In this document: one piece after another, positions 1-6,609 of the stretch
Position numbering within the stretch: position 1 is the first letter of the stretch
Layout of the letters: the number at the start of each line of letters is the position of its first letter
From: Hungatella sp. UBA5982
Lineage (GTDB): Bacteria > Bacillota > Clostridia > Lachnospirales > Lachnospiraceae
Length of the DNA stretch: 8,016 nucleotides
NCBI GenBank assembly: GCA_002429965.1
Contig: DJBG01000225.1
Span: forward strand, 39,763-47,778
Direction of reading: 5' to 3'
Notes under the pieces: generated by a model
What the model saw: the letters and a program-made list of their open reading frames with translations, nothing else
The model's database searches: none
What the model was told of the DNA's origin: nothing
Program-made: the position numbers and the translations under genes

Positions 1-416
1 CGGAAAAAGCAAAAAAAGCCTGTTTGATTGGCTGTGTCATAAGTGCCATTACTGCTGCCCTTTTGATCGCCCTGGTCGTACCACTGTCTTCAAGGCTTAC
101 GGTGTTATTCACCAGGGATGCTTCCGTCCTTGCCGTAGCGAACCAAGCGCTTCATATTTACACGTATTCCGTGATCGGCTTTGGGATCTGTATGGTCCAG
201 CAGGGAGCCTTTATCGGACTGGGAAAGACCCGGATCACTCTCTTCATAAGCCTGCTGCGGGTATGGCTCCTGCGGTACATATTTATATTGGTAACAGAGC
301 ACTACTTAAGCTTTTATTCGGTGTTCTGGGGCAACCTGTTTTCTAATTACATGGCAGCCATCATTACAACAATCCTCATTTTCAAGGTGAAATGGGTTTC
401 TGATATAAATTACTGA
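1..416 (+). CDS. MATE-family efflux protein, C-terminal part (5' end outside window)
   Basis: The reading frame is open from base 3 to the TAA at 414-416, giving about 137 residues that begin Glu-Lys-Ala-Lys-Lys-Ala. A TTG at 24 could be read as a start, but the frame stays open to the edge and the protein starts inside a transporter fold, so it is the tail of a longer gene. About four hydrophobic helices are visible (roughly residues 8-29, 47-67, 79-98 and 107-128). The segment with Phe-Thr-Arg-Asp followed by a helix, then a Gln-Gly-Ala-Phe-x-Gly-Leu-Gly-Lys loop, is typical of the second half of MATE multidrug/Na+ antiporters, which normally have 12 helices and about 450 residues. It converges on the minus-strand operon and shares a terminator with it. 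It has no evident link to the CoA pathway. The substrate is unknown. Confidence 0.75.
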   Translation, partial: EKAKKACLIGCVISAITAALLIALVVPLSSRLTVLFTRDASVLAVANQALHIYTYSVIGFGICMVQQGAFIGLGKTRITLFISLLRVWLLRYIFILVTEHYLSFYSVFWGNLFSNYMAAIITTILIFKVKWVSDINY

Positions 417-549
417 TAAAATGGGTTATGCCGGCTTTTCCTATCACTGGCCAGCAATAAAAAGCCCTGTGCGATATTCTCAAATAACCTTATAAAAGCA
501 GAAAAGGGGTACCGTGTGCCCCTTCTCTGCTTTTATTTATTCATACGGA
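417..549. other. Convergent intergenic spacer
   Basis: This 133-base gap lies between the plus-strand MATE stop and the minus-strand CoA-transferase stop. Apart from the terminator hairpin in its right half I see no reading frame, promoter or RNA gene. The left half has only a weak 7-pair inverted repeat (433-439 with 460-466) with a long loop and no T-run. Confidence 0.6.
492..536. terminator. Bidirectional intrinsic terminator between convergent units
   Basis: Arms 492-512 and 516-536 pair over 21 positions with one mismatch (503/525) and one G-T wobble (510/518), around a three-base CGT loop. The GC-rich apical part (506-509 with 519-522) and the A-tract/T-tract feet mean each strand ends the hairpin in a T-rich run: TTTTATTTATT on the plus strand and TTTTATAAG on the minus strand. 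It lies 75 bases after the MATE stop and 13 bases after the CoA-transferase stop (minus direction), so it can serve both genes. The hairpin is seen directly; the termination role is inference. Confidence 0.85.
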
Positions 550-1794
550 TTAATTTTTCTTCTCATCCTTCCACACATAAAGGATTCCCTTCTCCTGAAA
601 CTCCTTGATCTCCTCTTTGCTGTACCCCAGATTTTCCAGGATTTCCGGTCCCTGCTCTCCGATTAAAGGACCGCCATTGTACTCTGGAACACCCATCTCC
701 TGGAATTTGACCGGCGGTCTTACCAGTGTGCGTACATTTCCATTGTCGTACTGCATTTTATAAAAGCAATCATTGGCCCATGCCTGCTCATCTTCCAGAA
801 TTTCTTCCCAGGACTGGGCAACGCTGAAAGCTATGTCGTGTTCCTTTAAAACCGGTACCCATTCCTTGGCTGTTTTCTTTTCCATTGCTTCCATACAGAT
901 ATCATAGACCTCCGTGCCCAAGCCTTTGGTCTGAAGGTTCTGGATTGGGAAGTAATTCTCATTTTCCATCAGATCATCTCTTCCCAGAGCCTTCATGAAC
1001 GGCTTATAGTAGGTGTTATAATCAGGCATACAGGTCTGAATGAATCTGTCATCCTTTGTTCTCCATGCCGCATTAAAGGGGTTGGCACTCTCCCTGATAT
1101 TAATGGGGTATTCCCTTGCCGGGCCATCATAATTGGCTGCCTGGATCATCATTCCCATGTTATAGACAGCCGTCTCAAACAGACTGGTCTCTACTTTTTC
1201 TCCCTGTCCGGTTTCTTTTGCATGGTACAATGCCGCAAGGATCCCTGCTGCAAGGTTCATGGCCACGTTATGGTCCCCAACTCCTGGAACCACATTCATT
1301 GGAACCGTTCCTCTCTGGCGGAGGGAATGGAGATAGCCTCCTCTTGCAAAGAATGCCGTGAAATCAAACCCCGGAAGATCTTTATCCGGACCGTATTCTC
1401 CATAACCGGTCACCATGGCATAAACCAGCTTGGGATATTTCTCTTTTAACGTTTCATAGTCCAGCCCCGCCCGTTCAAGAGCCTGGACCCTCCAGTTGGT
1501 GATCAGCACATCCGCATCTTCCAGAAGCTTAAAAAATGCTTCTTTGCCCTCAGGTGCCTTCATATTAAGAGAGATGCAGCGCTTGTTTCCATTTTCCAAG
1601 TCCCAGGTAGTATTTTCATACATATCCAAAGGCCTTCCTTCTGATGGAGCCGTGTGTCTTAACGGATCTCCCTTGGCAGATTCGATTTTTATGACATCCG
1701 CTCCGCAGTCTGCAAGAAAACGTCCTGCACCTGCAGCCGCGATAAAGGTTGCCAGTTCCACTACTTTGATTCCTTCTAACAGTTTCTTTCCCAT
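550..1794 (-). CDS. Family III CoA-transferase, FldA/HadA type (2-hydroxyacyl-CoA pathway)
   Basis: The 414-residue protein has the usual length for a family III (CaiB/BaiF, formyl-CoA-transferase-like) enzyme. These move CoA between carboxylic acids through an enzyme-bound aspartyl mixed anhydride. The predicted catalytic residue is Asp174, in the Gly-Val-Gly-Asp-His motif. Other family hallmarks are the N-terminal Val-Glu-Leu-Ala-x-Phe-Ile-Ala-Ala, the Ile-Lys-Ile-Glu near 35, Tyr-Gly-Glu-Tyr-Gly-Pro near 131-136, and Thr-Gly-Gln-Gly near 195. From memory, many stretches resemble clostridial FldA (cinnamoyl-CoA:phenyllactate CoA-transferase) and HadA (2-hydroxyisocaproate CoA-transferase), including Thr-Ala-Pro-Ser-Glu-Gly-Arg-Pro-Leu, Phe-Phe-Ala-Arg-Gly-Gly, and Asp-Glu-Gln-Ala-Trp-Ala-Asn-Asp. 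AGGAGG lies 8 bases before the ATG. It is the last gene of the operon, 14 bases after etfA. It probably loads CoA onto the 2-hydroxy acid at the expense of the product ester. Whether the acid is aromatic or branched is not readable. Confidence 0.9.
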   Translation of the reverse strand: MGKKLLEGIKVVELATFIAAAGAGRFLADCGADVIKIESAKGDPLRHTAPSEGRPLDMYENTTWDLENGNKRCISLNMKAPEGKEAFFKLLEDADVLITNWRVQALERAGLDYETLKEKYPKLVYAMVTGYGEYGPDKDLPGFDFTAFFARGGYLHSLRQRGTVPMNVVPGVGDHNVAMNLAAGILAALYHAKETGQGEKVETSLFETAVYNMGMMIQAANYDGPAREYPINIRESANPFNAAWRTKDDRFIQTCMPDYNTYYKPFMKALGRDDLMENENYFPIQNLQTKGLGTEVYDICMEAMEKKTAKEWVPVLKEHDIAFSVAQSWEEILEDEQAWANDCFYKMQYDNGNVRTLVRPPVKFQEMGVPEYNGGPLIGEQGPEILENLGYSKEEIKEFQEKGILYVWKDEKKN

Positions 1795-1808
1795 ATTAGT
1801 TCCCTCCT

Positions 1809-2990
1809 TTATTTGTCCAGTGCTTCTATAAGCGCAGGGATCACCTGATTATAATCCCCTACGATGCCGTAATCGGCCACTTCAAAGATCGGAGCTGCCG
1901 GGTTTTTATTGATCGCAATGATCTGCTCTGAGTTCTGCATACCTGCCACATGCTGAATCGCCCCGGAAATGCCGCAAGCAAAATACAGTTTAGGACGTAC
2001 CGTGGTTCCGGTCTGCCCCACCTGATAGGAATGGTCGATCCAGCCTGCGTCTACTGCTGCACGGCTTGCTGCAACCACACCGCCCAGCTTATCCGCCAGT
2101 TTCTTTAACAGTTCAAAGCCTTCGGCTCCGCCAAGACCCATACCGCCGGATACAATGATTTCCGCATCAGTTAAGGATACCGCCTCTCCTGCCTCCTTAA
2201 CCACTTCAAGGATACGGGTTCTTATATCGTCTTTTTCAAAACTTACAGAAACAGGAATGACCTGGCCCTTACGGCCCTCCTGCCTTTCGGCTTTTTCCAT
2301 AACTCCCGGACGAACCGTGGACATCTGAGGCCTGTGGTTTGGACAAACGATGGTTGCCGGTAAATTTCCGCCAAAGGCCGGGCGGGTCTGCTTGATCTTC
2401 TTATCTTCCTCATCAATTTCCAGCTTGGTGCAGTCGGCAGTCAGTCCGGTATTGCAGCGGACAGCCAGACAGGGACCTAAGTCACGGCCGATGTGGGTAG
2501 CTCCCAAAAGGACGATTTCAGGCTTATAAGATTTGATCGCGCCGTGAATCACAGCCGTATAAGCGTCGGTGCGGTAGGATTCCAGTTCTTTATGATCCGC
2601 AAGATAAACTTTATCTGCTCCATATTCAAACAGTTCATCCACAAGTCCTTCCACCTGGTTACCGCATAATACAGAACAAAGGCTGCATCCAATCTCATCC
2701 GCCAGTTTCCGCCCTTCACCCAGAAGTTCTTTTACAACTGGCATGAGTGCCCCTTCTCTTTGTTCCGCAAATACCCATACATCCCGGTATTCCGACAAAT
2801 CAACCGTATCCTTTGGCTCTTCTGACTTTTCTATAGCATCAAACGGACACTTTTCTACACAAACGCCGCAGCCGGTACAGGCAGTACCGATGACGGCCAG
2901 CTTATTTTCCATTGTAATTGCTTCAAACGGGCAATTCTTTACGCAGATCGTACAGCCCCTGCATTTTTCTTTTATTACATTTACAGCCAT
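1809..2990 (-). CDS. etfA: EtfA (electron transfer flavoprotein alpha) with N-terminal two-[4Fe-4S] ferredoxin domain
   Basis: This 393-residue alpha subunit is about 60-70 residues longer than a standard EtfA. The extra N-terminus (about 1-58) is a bacterial ferredoxin domain with two complete C-x2-C-x2-C-x3-C-P sets: Cys10, 13, 16, 20 and Cys38, 41, 44, 48. An EtfA alpha/beta domain follows (about 69-250). The C-terminal FAD domain includes Ser-Arg at 309-310, Gln-Val-Gly-Gln-Thr-Gly at 323-328, and the EtfA signature around 335-361 (Gly-Ile-Ser-Gly-Ala-Ile-Gln-His at 340-347). FAD here should exchange electrons with the partner dehydrogenase and EtfB. The same ferredoxin fusion is known in CarE of the bifurcating caffeyl-CoA reductase of Acetobacterium woodii. 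AGGAGG lies 9 bases before the ATG, and the gene is 26 bases after etfB. A cysteine triplet at 102/105/109 is an added oddity. Bifurcation is inferred, not shown. Confidence 0.95.
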   Translation of the reverse strand: MAVNVIKEKCRGCTICVKNCPFEAITMENKLAVIGTACTGCGVCVEKCPFDAIEKSEEPKDTVDLSEYRDVWVFAEQREGALMPVVKELLGEGRKLADEIGCSLCSVLCGNQVEGLVDELFEYGADKVYLADHKELESYRTDAYTAVIHGAIKSYKPEIVLLGATHIGRDLGPCLAVRCNTGLTADCTKLEIDEEDKKIKQTRPAFGGNLPATIVCPNHRPQMSTVRPGVMEKAERQEGRKGQVIPVSVSFEKDDIRTRILEVVKEAGEAVSLTDAEIIVSGGMGLGGAEGFELLKKLADKLGGVVAASRAAVDAGWIDHSYQVGQTGTTVRPKLYFACGISGAIQHVAGMQNSEQIIAINKNPAAPIFEVADYGIVGDYNQVIPALIEALDK

Positions 2991-3016
2991 ATGAACCTTC
3001 CTCCTTTTCCTGGGTC

Positions 3017-3802
3017 TTAAAGATAATGCTTCTCTTTCAGTTTCTCTGTCAGCAGTTCTGTCATTTCTGTCACTGTTCCGTTAAGCATCTCCCCTTTTCC
3101 CTTGGGAGCGGGAGTAAAGGAACGGAAAACCTGGGTGGGGGAAGCATTTAAACCACAGTCTTTGGGATCCAGTACCACATCCTCATGATTCCATACGGTA
3201 ACTTTTTTTGCATAAGCGTCCATGATACCGCCTATGCTCATGTAACGGGGCTCATTCAGCTCTTTTACCGCCGTGAGAAGACAGGGCATCTGGACTTCCA
3301 GAATTTCATATCCATTTTCCATCTGCCTTTGTACGATTACCTTTTCTTCGCAGAGCTTTACATCCTGAACATAGGTCACAACCGGGATGCCAAGTCTCCA
3401 GGCTACCTGGGGGCCTACCTGGGCCGTATCACCGTCAATGGCCTGGCGTCCTGCGAAAATCATGTCGTAATCTCCGATTTTCTGGATGCCGGCAGCAATG
3501 GTGGTGGAGGTGGCACAGGTATCGGCACCGCCAAAAGCCCTGTCACTGAGCAGATAAGCCTCATCCGCTCCCATTGCCAGACATTCCCTTAACATATCAT
3601 CAGCCTGAGGCGGCCCCATGGTAATAACGGAAACCGTTGTTCCAGGCTTTTCATCTTTTATTTTCAATGCCTCTTCCAGGGCATTTGCATCATCAGGGTT
3701 TAAAATGCTGGGAACTCCGTCACGGATCAATGTACCCTTTACCGGATCGATCTTTACTTCATTGGTATCCGGTACCTGTTTCACACAAACCAAAATTTTC
3801 AT
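3017..3802 (-). CDS. etfB: EtfB (electron transfer flavoprotein beta)
   Basis: The protein has 261 residues from the preferred ATG at 3802, or 264 from an ATG three codons earlier (3811). AGGAG ends only 2 bases before the upstream ATG but 11 before the downstream one, and EtfB proteins typically begin [12 protein letters not shown], so the inner start is favoured. Family marks are that N-terminus, Asn35-Pro-Asp-Asp with Ala41-Leu-Glu-Glu-Ala, the nucleotide-binding [10 protein letters not shown] (117-126), and the EtfB signature about 157-177 (Val-x-Arg...Met-Pro-Cys-Leu-Leu-Thr). The subunit pairs with EtfA. In bifurcating Etfs it carries a second FAD that takes the hydride from NADH, whereas ordinary Etfs hold AMP there. 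The operon and the ferredoxin-fused EtfA favour the bifurcating type, but I cannot prove FAD over AMP by eye. It lies between the dehydrogenase gene and etfA, the common clostridial order. Confidence 0.93.
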   Translation of the reverse strand: MKILVCVKQVPDTNEVKIDPVKGTLIRDGVPSILNPDDANALEEALKIKDEKPGTTVSVITMGPPQADDMLRECLAMGADEAYLLSDRAFGGADTCATSTTIAAGIQKIGDYDMIFAGRQAIDGDTAQVGPQVAWRLGIPVVTYVQDVKLCEEKVIVQRQMENGYEILEVQMPCLLTAVKELNEPRYMSIGGIMDAYAKKVTVWNHEDVVLDPKDCGLNASPTQVFRSFTPAPKGKGEMLNGTVTEMTELLTEKLKEKHYL

Positions 3803-3810
3803 CGTTTTCA

Positions 3811-3821
3811 TTACTCCTTCC
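3811..3821 (-). promoter_or_regulatory. etfB ribosome binding site that decides between two ATGs
   Basis: Read on the minus strand, GGAAGGAGTA runs directly into an ATG at 3811-3809, leaving only 2 bases after AGGAG. A second in-frame ATG at 3802-3800 lies 11 bases away, within a workable spacing. This makes the second codon the likelier start. Confidence 0.6.
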
Positions 3822-3830
3822 GTGTAGTCA

Positions 3831-4973
3831 TTATTTCTTAAGCAGTTTTCCGGAAATCACCAGCTGCTGAATTTGTGAGGTACCTTCATAAATGGTGAAC
3901 ACACGGCAATCCCTGTACATTCTCTCAATCTTATAATCTTTGATAAATCCGTAACCGCCATGGATCTGAAGGGATTTTGAAGCGATTTCATTGCAGACTT
4001 CAGAAGCATAATACTTAGCCATAGAAGCTTCCAAGGTTGCAGGCTGATGGGTATCCATTAAGTAGGCAGTCTTATAAACCAACTGTTTTGCCGCCTCCAG
4101 CTTAGTCGCCATATCTGCGATCATAAAGGCTATTGCCTGGAAATCCCCGATCCGTCTTCCGAACTGTTTCCTTTCCTTTGCGTATTTTATTGCCTCATCC
4201 AAAGCCCCCTGGGCAACTCCGATGGACTGGGCGGCTACTCCCATGCGACCGGTATCCAGAGTCTTCATGGCGTTTATAAAGCCCATGCCCTCCTCACCCA
4301 GAAGGTTCTCTGCCGGAATTCTTGCATTATCCATAATGATATCGCTGGTGGCACAGCCGATGACACCCATTTTATGTTCCGGCTTTCCGCAGGAAATTCC
4401 AGGAGTATTTTTCATATCCACGATAAATGCGCTGATTCCTTTTGTTCCCTTTGTCATATCCGTCTTTGCGTAGACCACCGCATAATCTGCCAGAGGCGCC
4501 ATGGTGATAAAGGTCTTTCTACCATTTAATATGTAGGAATCCCCTTCCTTTACCGCAGTCGACTGCATACCGCCGGCATCGGAACCTGCTCCAGGTTCTG
4601 TCAGGGCAAAGCAAAGCTTTTTGCTCCCGTTTATCAATGAGGGAAGGTATTTCCGTTTCTGCTCCTCTGTGCCGGATAATAACAGAGGACCTCCGGAAAG
4701 GGAATTGGGGGAAGATACATAAATGCTTGCAACTCCGCTGACTCTTGCCATTTCCTCCATCACCAGCACGTAACAGCGGGCATCACCGCCTGAACCTCCG
4801 TATTCCTTTGGCGTCTTAATGCCGAAAAATCCGGCCTTTCCCATTTTGTAAAGGATTTCCTCCGGAAATGTCCCGCTTTCCTCAACCTCATCGAGGATTT
4901 CATTGGTCAGTTCTTTTTCCGCAAACTCTCTCGCCAGTTTCCGGACAAGCTCATGCTGTTTTGTAAAATACAT
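3831..4973 (-). CDS. Acyl-CoA dehydrogenase family enoyl-CoA reductase (Etf-linked)
   Basis: The 380-residue length is typical of short-chain acyl-CoA dehydrogenases. The three-part fold is visible: an N-terminal helical domain to about 120, a middle beta domain to about 230, and a C-terminal helical domain. Signature 1 is Ala-Leu-Thr-Glu-Pro-Gly-Ala-Gly-Ser-Asp (123-132). Arg-Lys-Gln-Phe-Gly-Arg (268-273) is the usual FAD/dimer segment. Signature 2 spans about 337-355 with Gly-Gly-Tyr-Gly. The catalytic base is Glu363 in Tyr-Glu-Gly-Thr-Ser. Thr157, expected to contact flavin N5, is kept, but the usual Asn-Gly after it is replaced by Met-Ala-Pro. With EtfB and EtfA just downstream and a dehydratase upstream, it most likely runs as a reductase of a 2-enoyl-CoA, as AcdA, AcdB and CarC do, rather than in beta-oxidation. 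AGGAGG lies 7 bases before the ATG, 12 bases after the ligase gene. Substrate unknown. Confidence 0.92.
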   Translation of the reverse strand: MYFTKQHELVRKLAREFAEKELTNEILDEVEESGTFPEEILYKMGKAGFFGIKTPKEYGGSGGDARCYVLVMEEMARVSGVASIYVSSPNSLSGGPLLLSGTEEQKRKYLPSLINGSKKLCFALTEPGAGSDAGGMQSTAVKEGDSYILNGRKTFITMAPLADYAVVYAKTDMTKGTKGISAFIVDMKNTPGISCGKPEHKMGVIGCATSDIIMDNARIPAENLLGEEGMGFINAMKTLDTGRMGVAAQSIGVAQGALDEAIKYAKERKQFGRRIGDFQAIAFMIADMATKLEAAKQLVYKTAYLMDTHQPATLEASMAKYYASEVCNEIASKSLQIHGGYGFIKDYKIERMYRDCRVFTIYEGTSQIQQLVISGKLLKK

Positions 4974-4985
4974 GTTGTTTCCTCC

Positions 4986-6569
4986 TTAACCTCTTTTCGC
5001 TAACCGTTTCTCGACTTCCTGCCGTAACTCATGGACCTTAACCTTTCCGCTGTTACCAAAAGGAAATGAATCAAACCGACAAACATATTTGGGAACCTTA
5101 TAATCTGCCAAATTCTGACGGACGTGTTCCCTGACCCTTTCTACAGAAAACTCCGCTCCAGGCTCCGTGATGATACAGGCAGCGATTTCTTCCTGAAGAA
5201 CCTGGGCCTCGACTCCTACTACCTTAACATCCTTGATTTCCGGAAGCTCCAGGATGCAGTTTTCAATTTCCACCGGCGCTATGTTTTCACCGCCCCGGAT
5301 AATCATCTCTTTTTTTCGTCCGGTTATAGTAAGACAGCCTTCTTCATCCAGATAACCGCAGTCCCCGGTATGAAGCCAGCCCTCCTCATCCAGCACTTTT
5401 TCTGTTTCGTTTGTTCTGTTGTAATAGCCCTTCATGATGTGATATCCCCGTGACTGGATTTCTCCGGCATTGCCTGTTTTGGCAACGCACTTTCTTCTGT
5501 CATCCCAGATCCTTAATTCCGTATAAGGTATCTTTTTTCCTGCCGTAAGGGCCTTTCGGCAGATTGGTTCTGAATATCCGGTCATGGTAATCGCAGGGGA
5601 AGACTCGGTCTGCCCATAGGAAGGCTGCAGATGCTCCATCTTCAGCTCTTCACAGATATTAATATAATCTGACGGATGAATGGCGGAACCCGCGATAATT
5701 CCGCTCTTTAAGGAACTTAGATCGAATTCATTTCTCCTGCTATTCTTTACCATAGCCAGGAACATACTGGGAACACCGTTTAGAATGGTGCAGGAATTTT
5801 TCTGTATGTTTTCCATAACTCCAATGGACTTATAATACTGATTTATATAAATTGCCGCTCCGGCATGGACAGCGGACAGAATGCCCGCTGTGATGCCAAA
5901 GCAGTGAAACAGGGGAACAGATAAACACATGTGGTCACTCTCGTTCCAATGCATGGAATGTACCATTTCGGCAGAATTGTTGACCAGGTTTTCATGGCTT
6001 AACATCACTCCTTTGGGAACGCCGGAGGTACCGGAGGTGAAAAGGATGTTGGCAGTATCCTTTGAGGACAGATTCCGTTTTGCTTCATTTAAAAGCCGCT
6101 TATCTTCCTCCCTGTCTTCACCCATTTCATAGCCAGGCAGATGGTCTAAGGATACGATCCCTTTTAAGAAGCTGCCCGGACGGTCCAGTCCTGCTTTTGA
6201 AATGACCGGTCCGTAGTCCGCATTCCTGCAGCCCTTCCCATAGAACAGATAATCCGCATCCGCTTCTTTTAAAACCCCGGTTAATTCCTGTTCCTTATAA
6301 CATGTATTGACCGGGAGCACAATTGCCCCGGACTTCATAAAAGCAAAATACGCCATGATCCATTCCGGGCTGTTAATCCCCCACAACGCGACATGTTTCC
6401 CGCGTGAAATTCCTTTTTTCATAAAGTCAGCTGCCCAAAAATCTGAAATTTCATCCGCCTCTTTCCAGGAATAGCTTCTGTCCTGGTAGCAGATTCCTGC
6501 TCCATTCGGCGTAAGAACAGCTCTTTTATGAAGCAGTTCTCCGATTGTTTCTGATAAAAGGCCTGTCAT
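4986..6569 (-). CDS. AMP-forming acyl-CoA ligase (ANL superfamily, FadD/CaiC-like)
   Basis: This 527-residue adenylate-forming enzyme makes acyl-CoA from an acid, ATP and CoA through an acyl-AMP. All core motifs are present: the phosphate loop Phe-Thr-Ser-Gly-Thr-Ser-Gly-Val-Pro-Lys-Gly (177-187), Tyr-Gly-Gln-Thr-Glu (318-322), Thr-Gly-Asp (401-403) for ribose binding, the hinge Gly-Arg-Lys-Lys-Glu (417-421) followed by Arg-Gly-Gly-Glu-Asn-Ile (425-430), and the adenylation lysine Lys509 in Ser-Gly-Lys. It therefore looks fully active and soluble. GGAG lies 7 bases before the ATG. The gene starts 40 bases after the transporter stop and ends 12 bases before the dehydrogenase gene. By analogy with CarB and CaiC it likely primes the pathway by making the first CoA ester, after which the CoA-transferase recycles CoA. 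The acid specificity (aromatic, branched or fatty) cannot be assigned by eye. Confidence 0.93.
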   Translation of the reverse strand: MTGLLSETIGELLHKRAVLTPNGAGICYQDRSYSWKEADEISDFWAADFMKKGISRGKHVALWGINSPEWIMAYFAFMKSGAIVLPVNTCYKEQELTGVLKEADADYLFYGKGCRNADYGPVISKAGLDRPGSFLKGIVSLDHLPGYEMGEDREEDKRLLNEAKRNLSSKDTANILFTSGTSGVPKGVMLSHENLVNNSAEMVHSMHWNESDHMCLSVPLFHCFGITAGILSAVHAGAAIYINQYYKSIGVMENIQKNSCTILNGVPSMFLAMVKNSRRNEFDLSSLKSGIIAGSAIHPSDYINICEELKMEHLQPSYGQTESSPAITMTGYSEPICRKALTAGKKIPYTELRIWDDRRKCVAKTGNAGEIQSRGYHIMKGYYNRTNETEKVLDEEGWLHTGDCGYLDEEGCLTITGRKKEMIIRGGENIAPVEIENCILELPEIKDVKVVGVEAQVLQEEIAACIITEPGAEFSVERVREHVRQNLADYKVPKYVCRFDSFPFGNSGKVKVHELRQEVEKRLAKRG

Positions 6570-6609
6570 ATTTATTCTCCTGCTAACCTCTGCCCCATGT
6601 CTCTGTCAG

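Noticed and set aside
433..466. Weak inverted repeat (7 pairs) after the MATE stop, with a CTGGCCAG palindrome in the loop
   Set aside because: The loop is 20 bases, no T-run follows, and the much stronger hairpin at 492-536 already explains termination.
1496..1831. Plus-strand open frame of 111 codons
   Set aside because: It lies antisense over the start of the CoA-transferase gene, has no ribosome binding site in a convincing position, and its translation resembles no protein family. It is a shadow of a well-supported gene.
3185..3592. Plus-strand open frame of 135 codons
   Set aside because: It lies entirely antisense to etfB, whose frame shows clear family motifs throughout. Low-complexity Gly runs arise from the complementary codons.
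550..6569. Bile-acid 7-dehydroxylation (bai) or carnitine (cai) operon
   Set aside because: Ligase plus CaiB-type transferase invited both ideas. However, the transferase looks like FldA/HadA, the upstream gene is a 2-hydroxyacyl-CoA dehydratase, and no bile-acid dehydratase, steroid dehydrogenase or crotonase-type CaiD is present.
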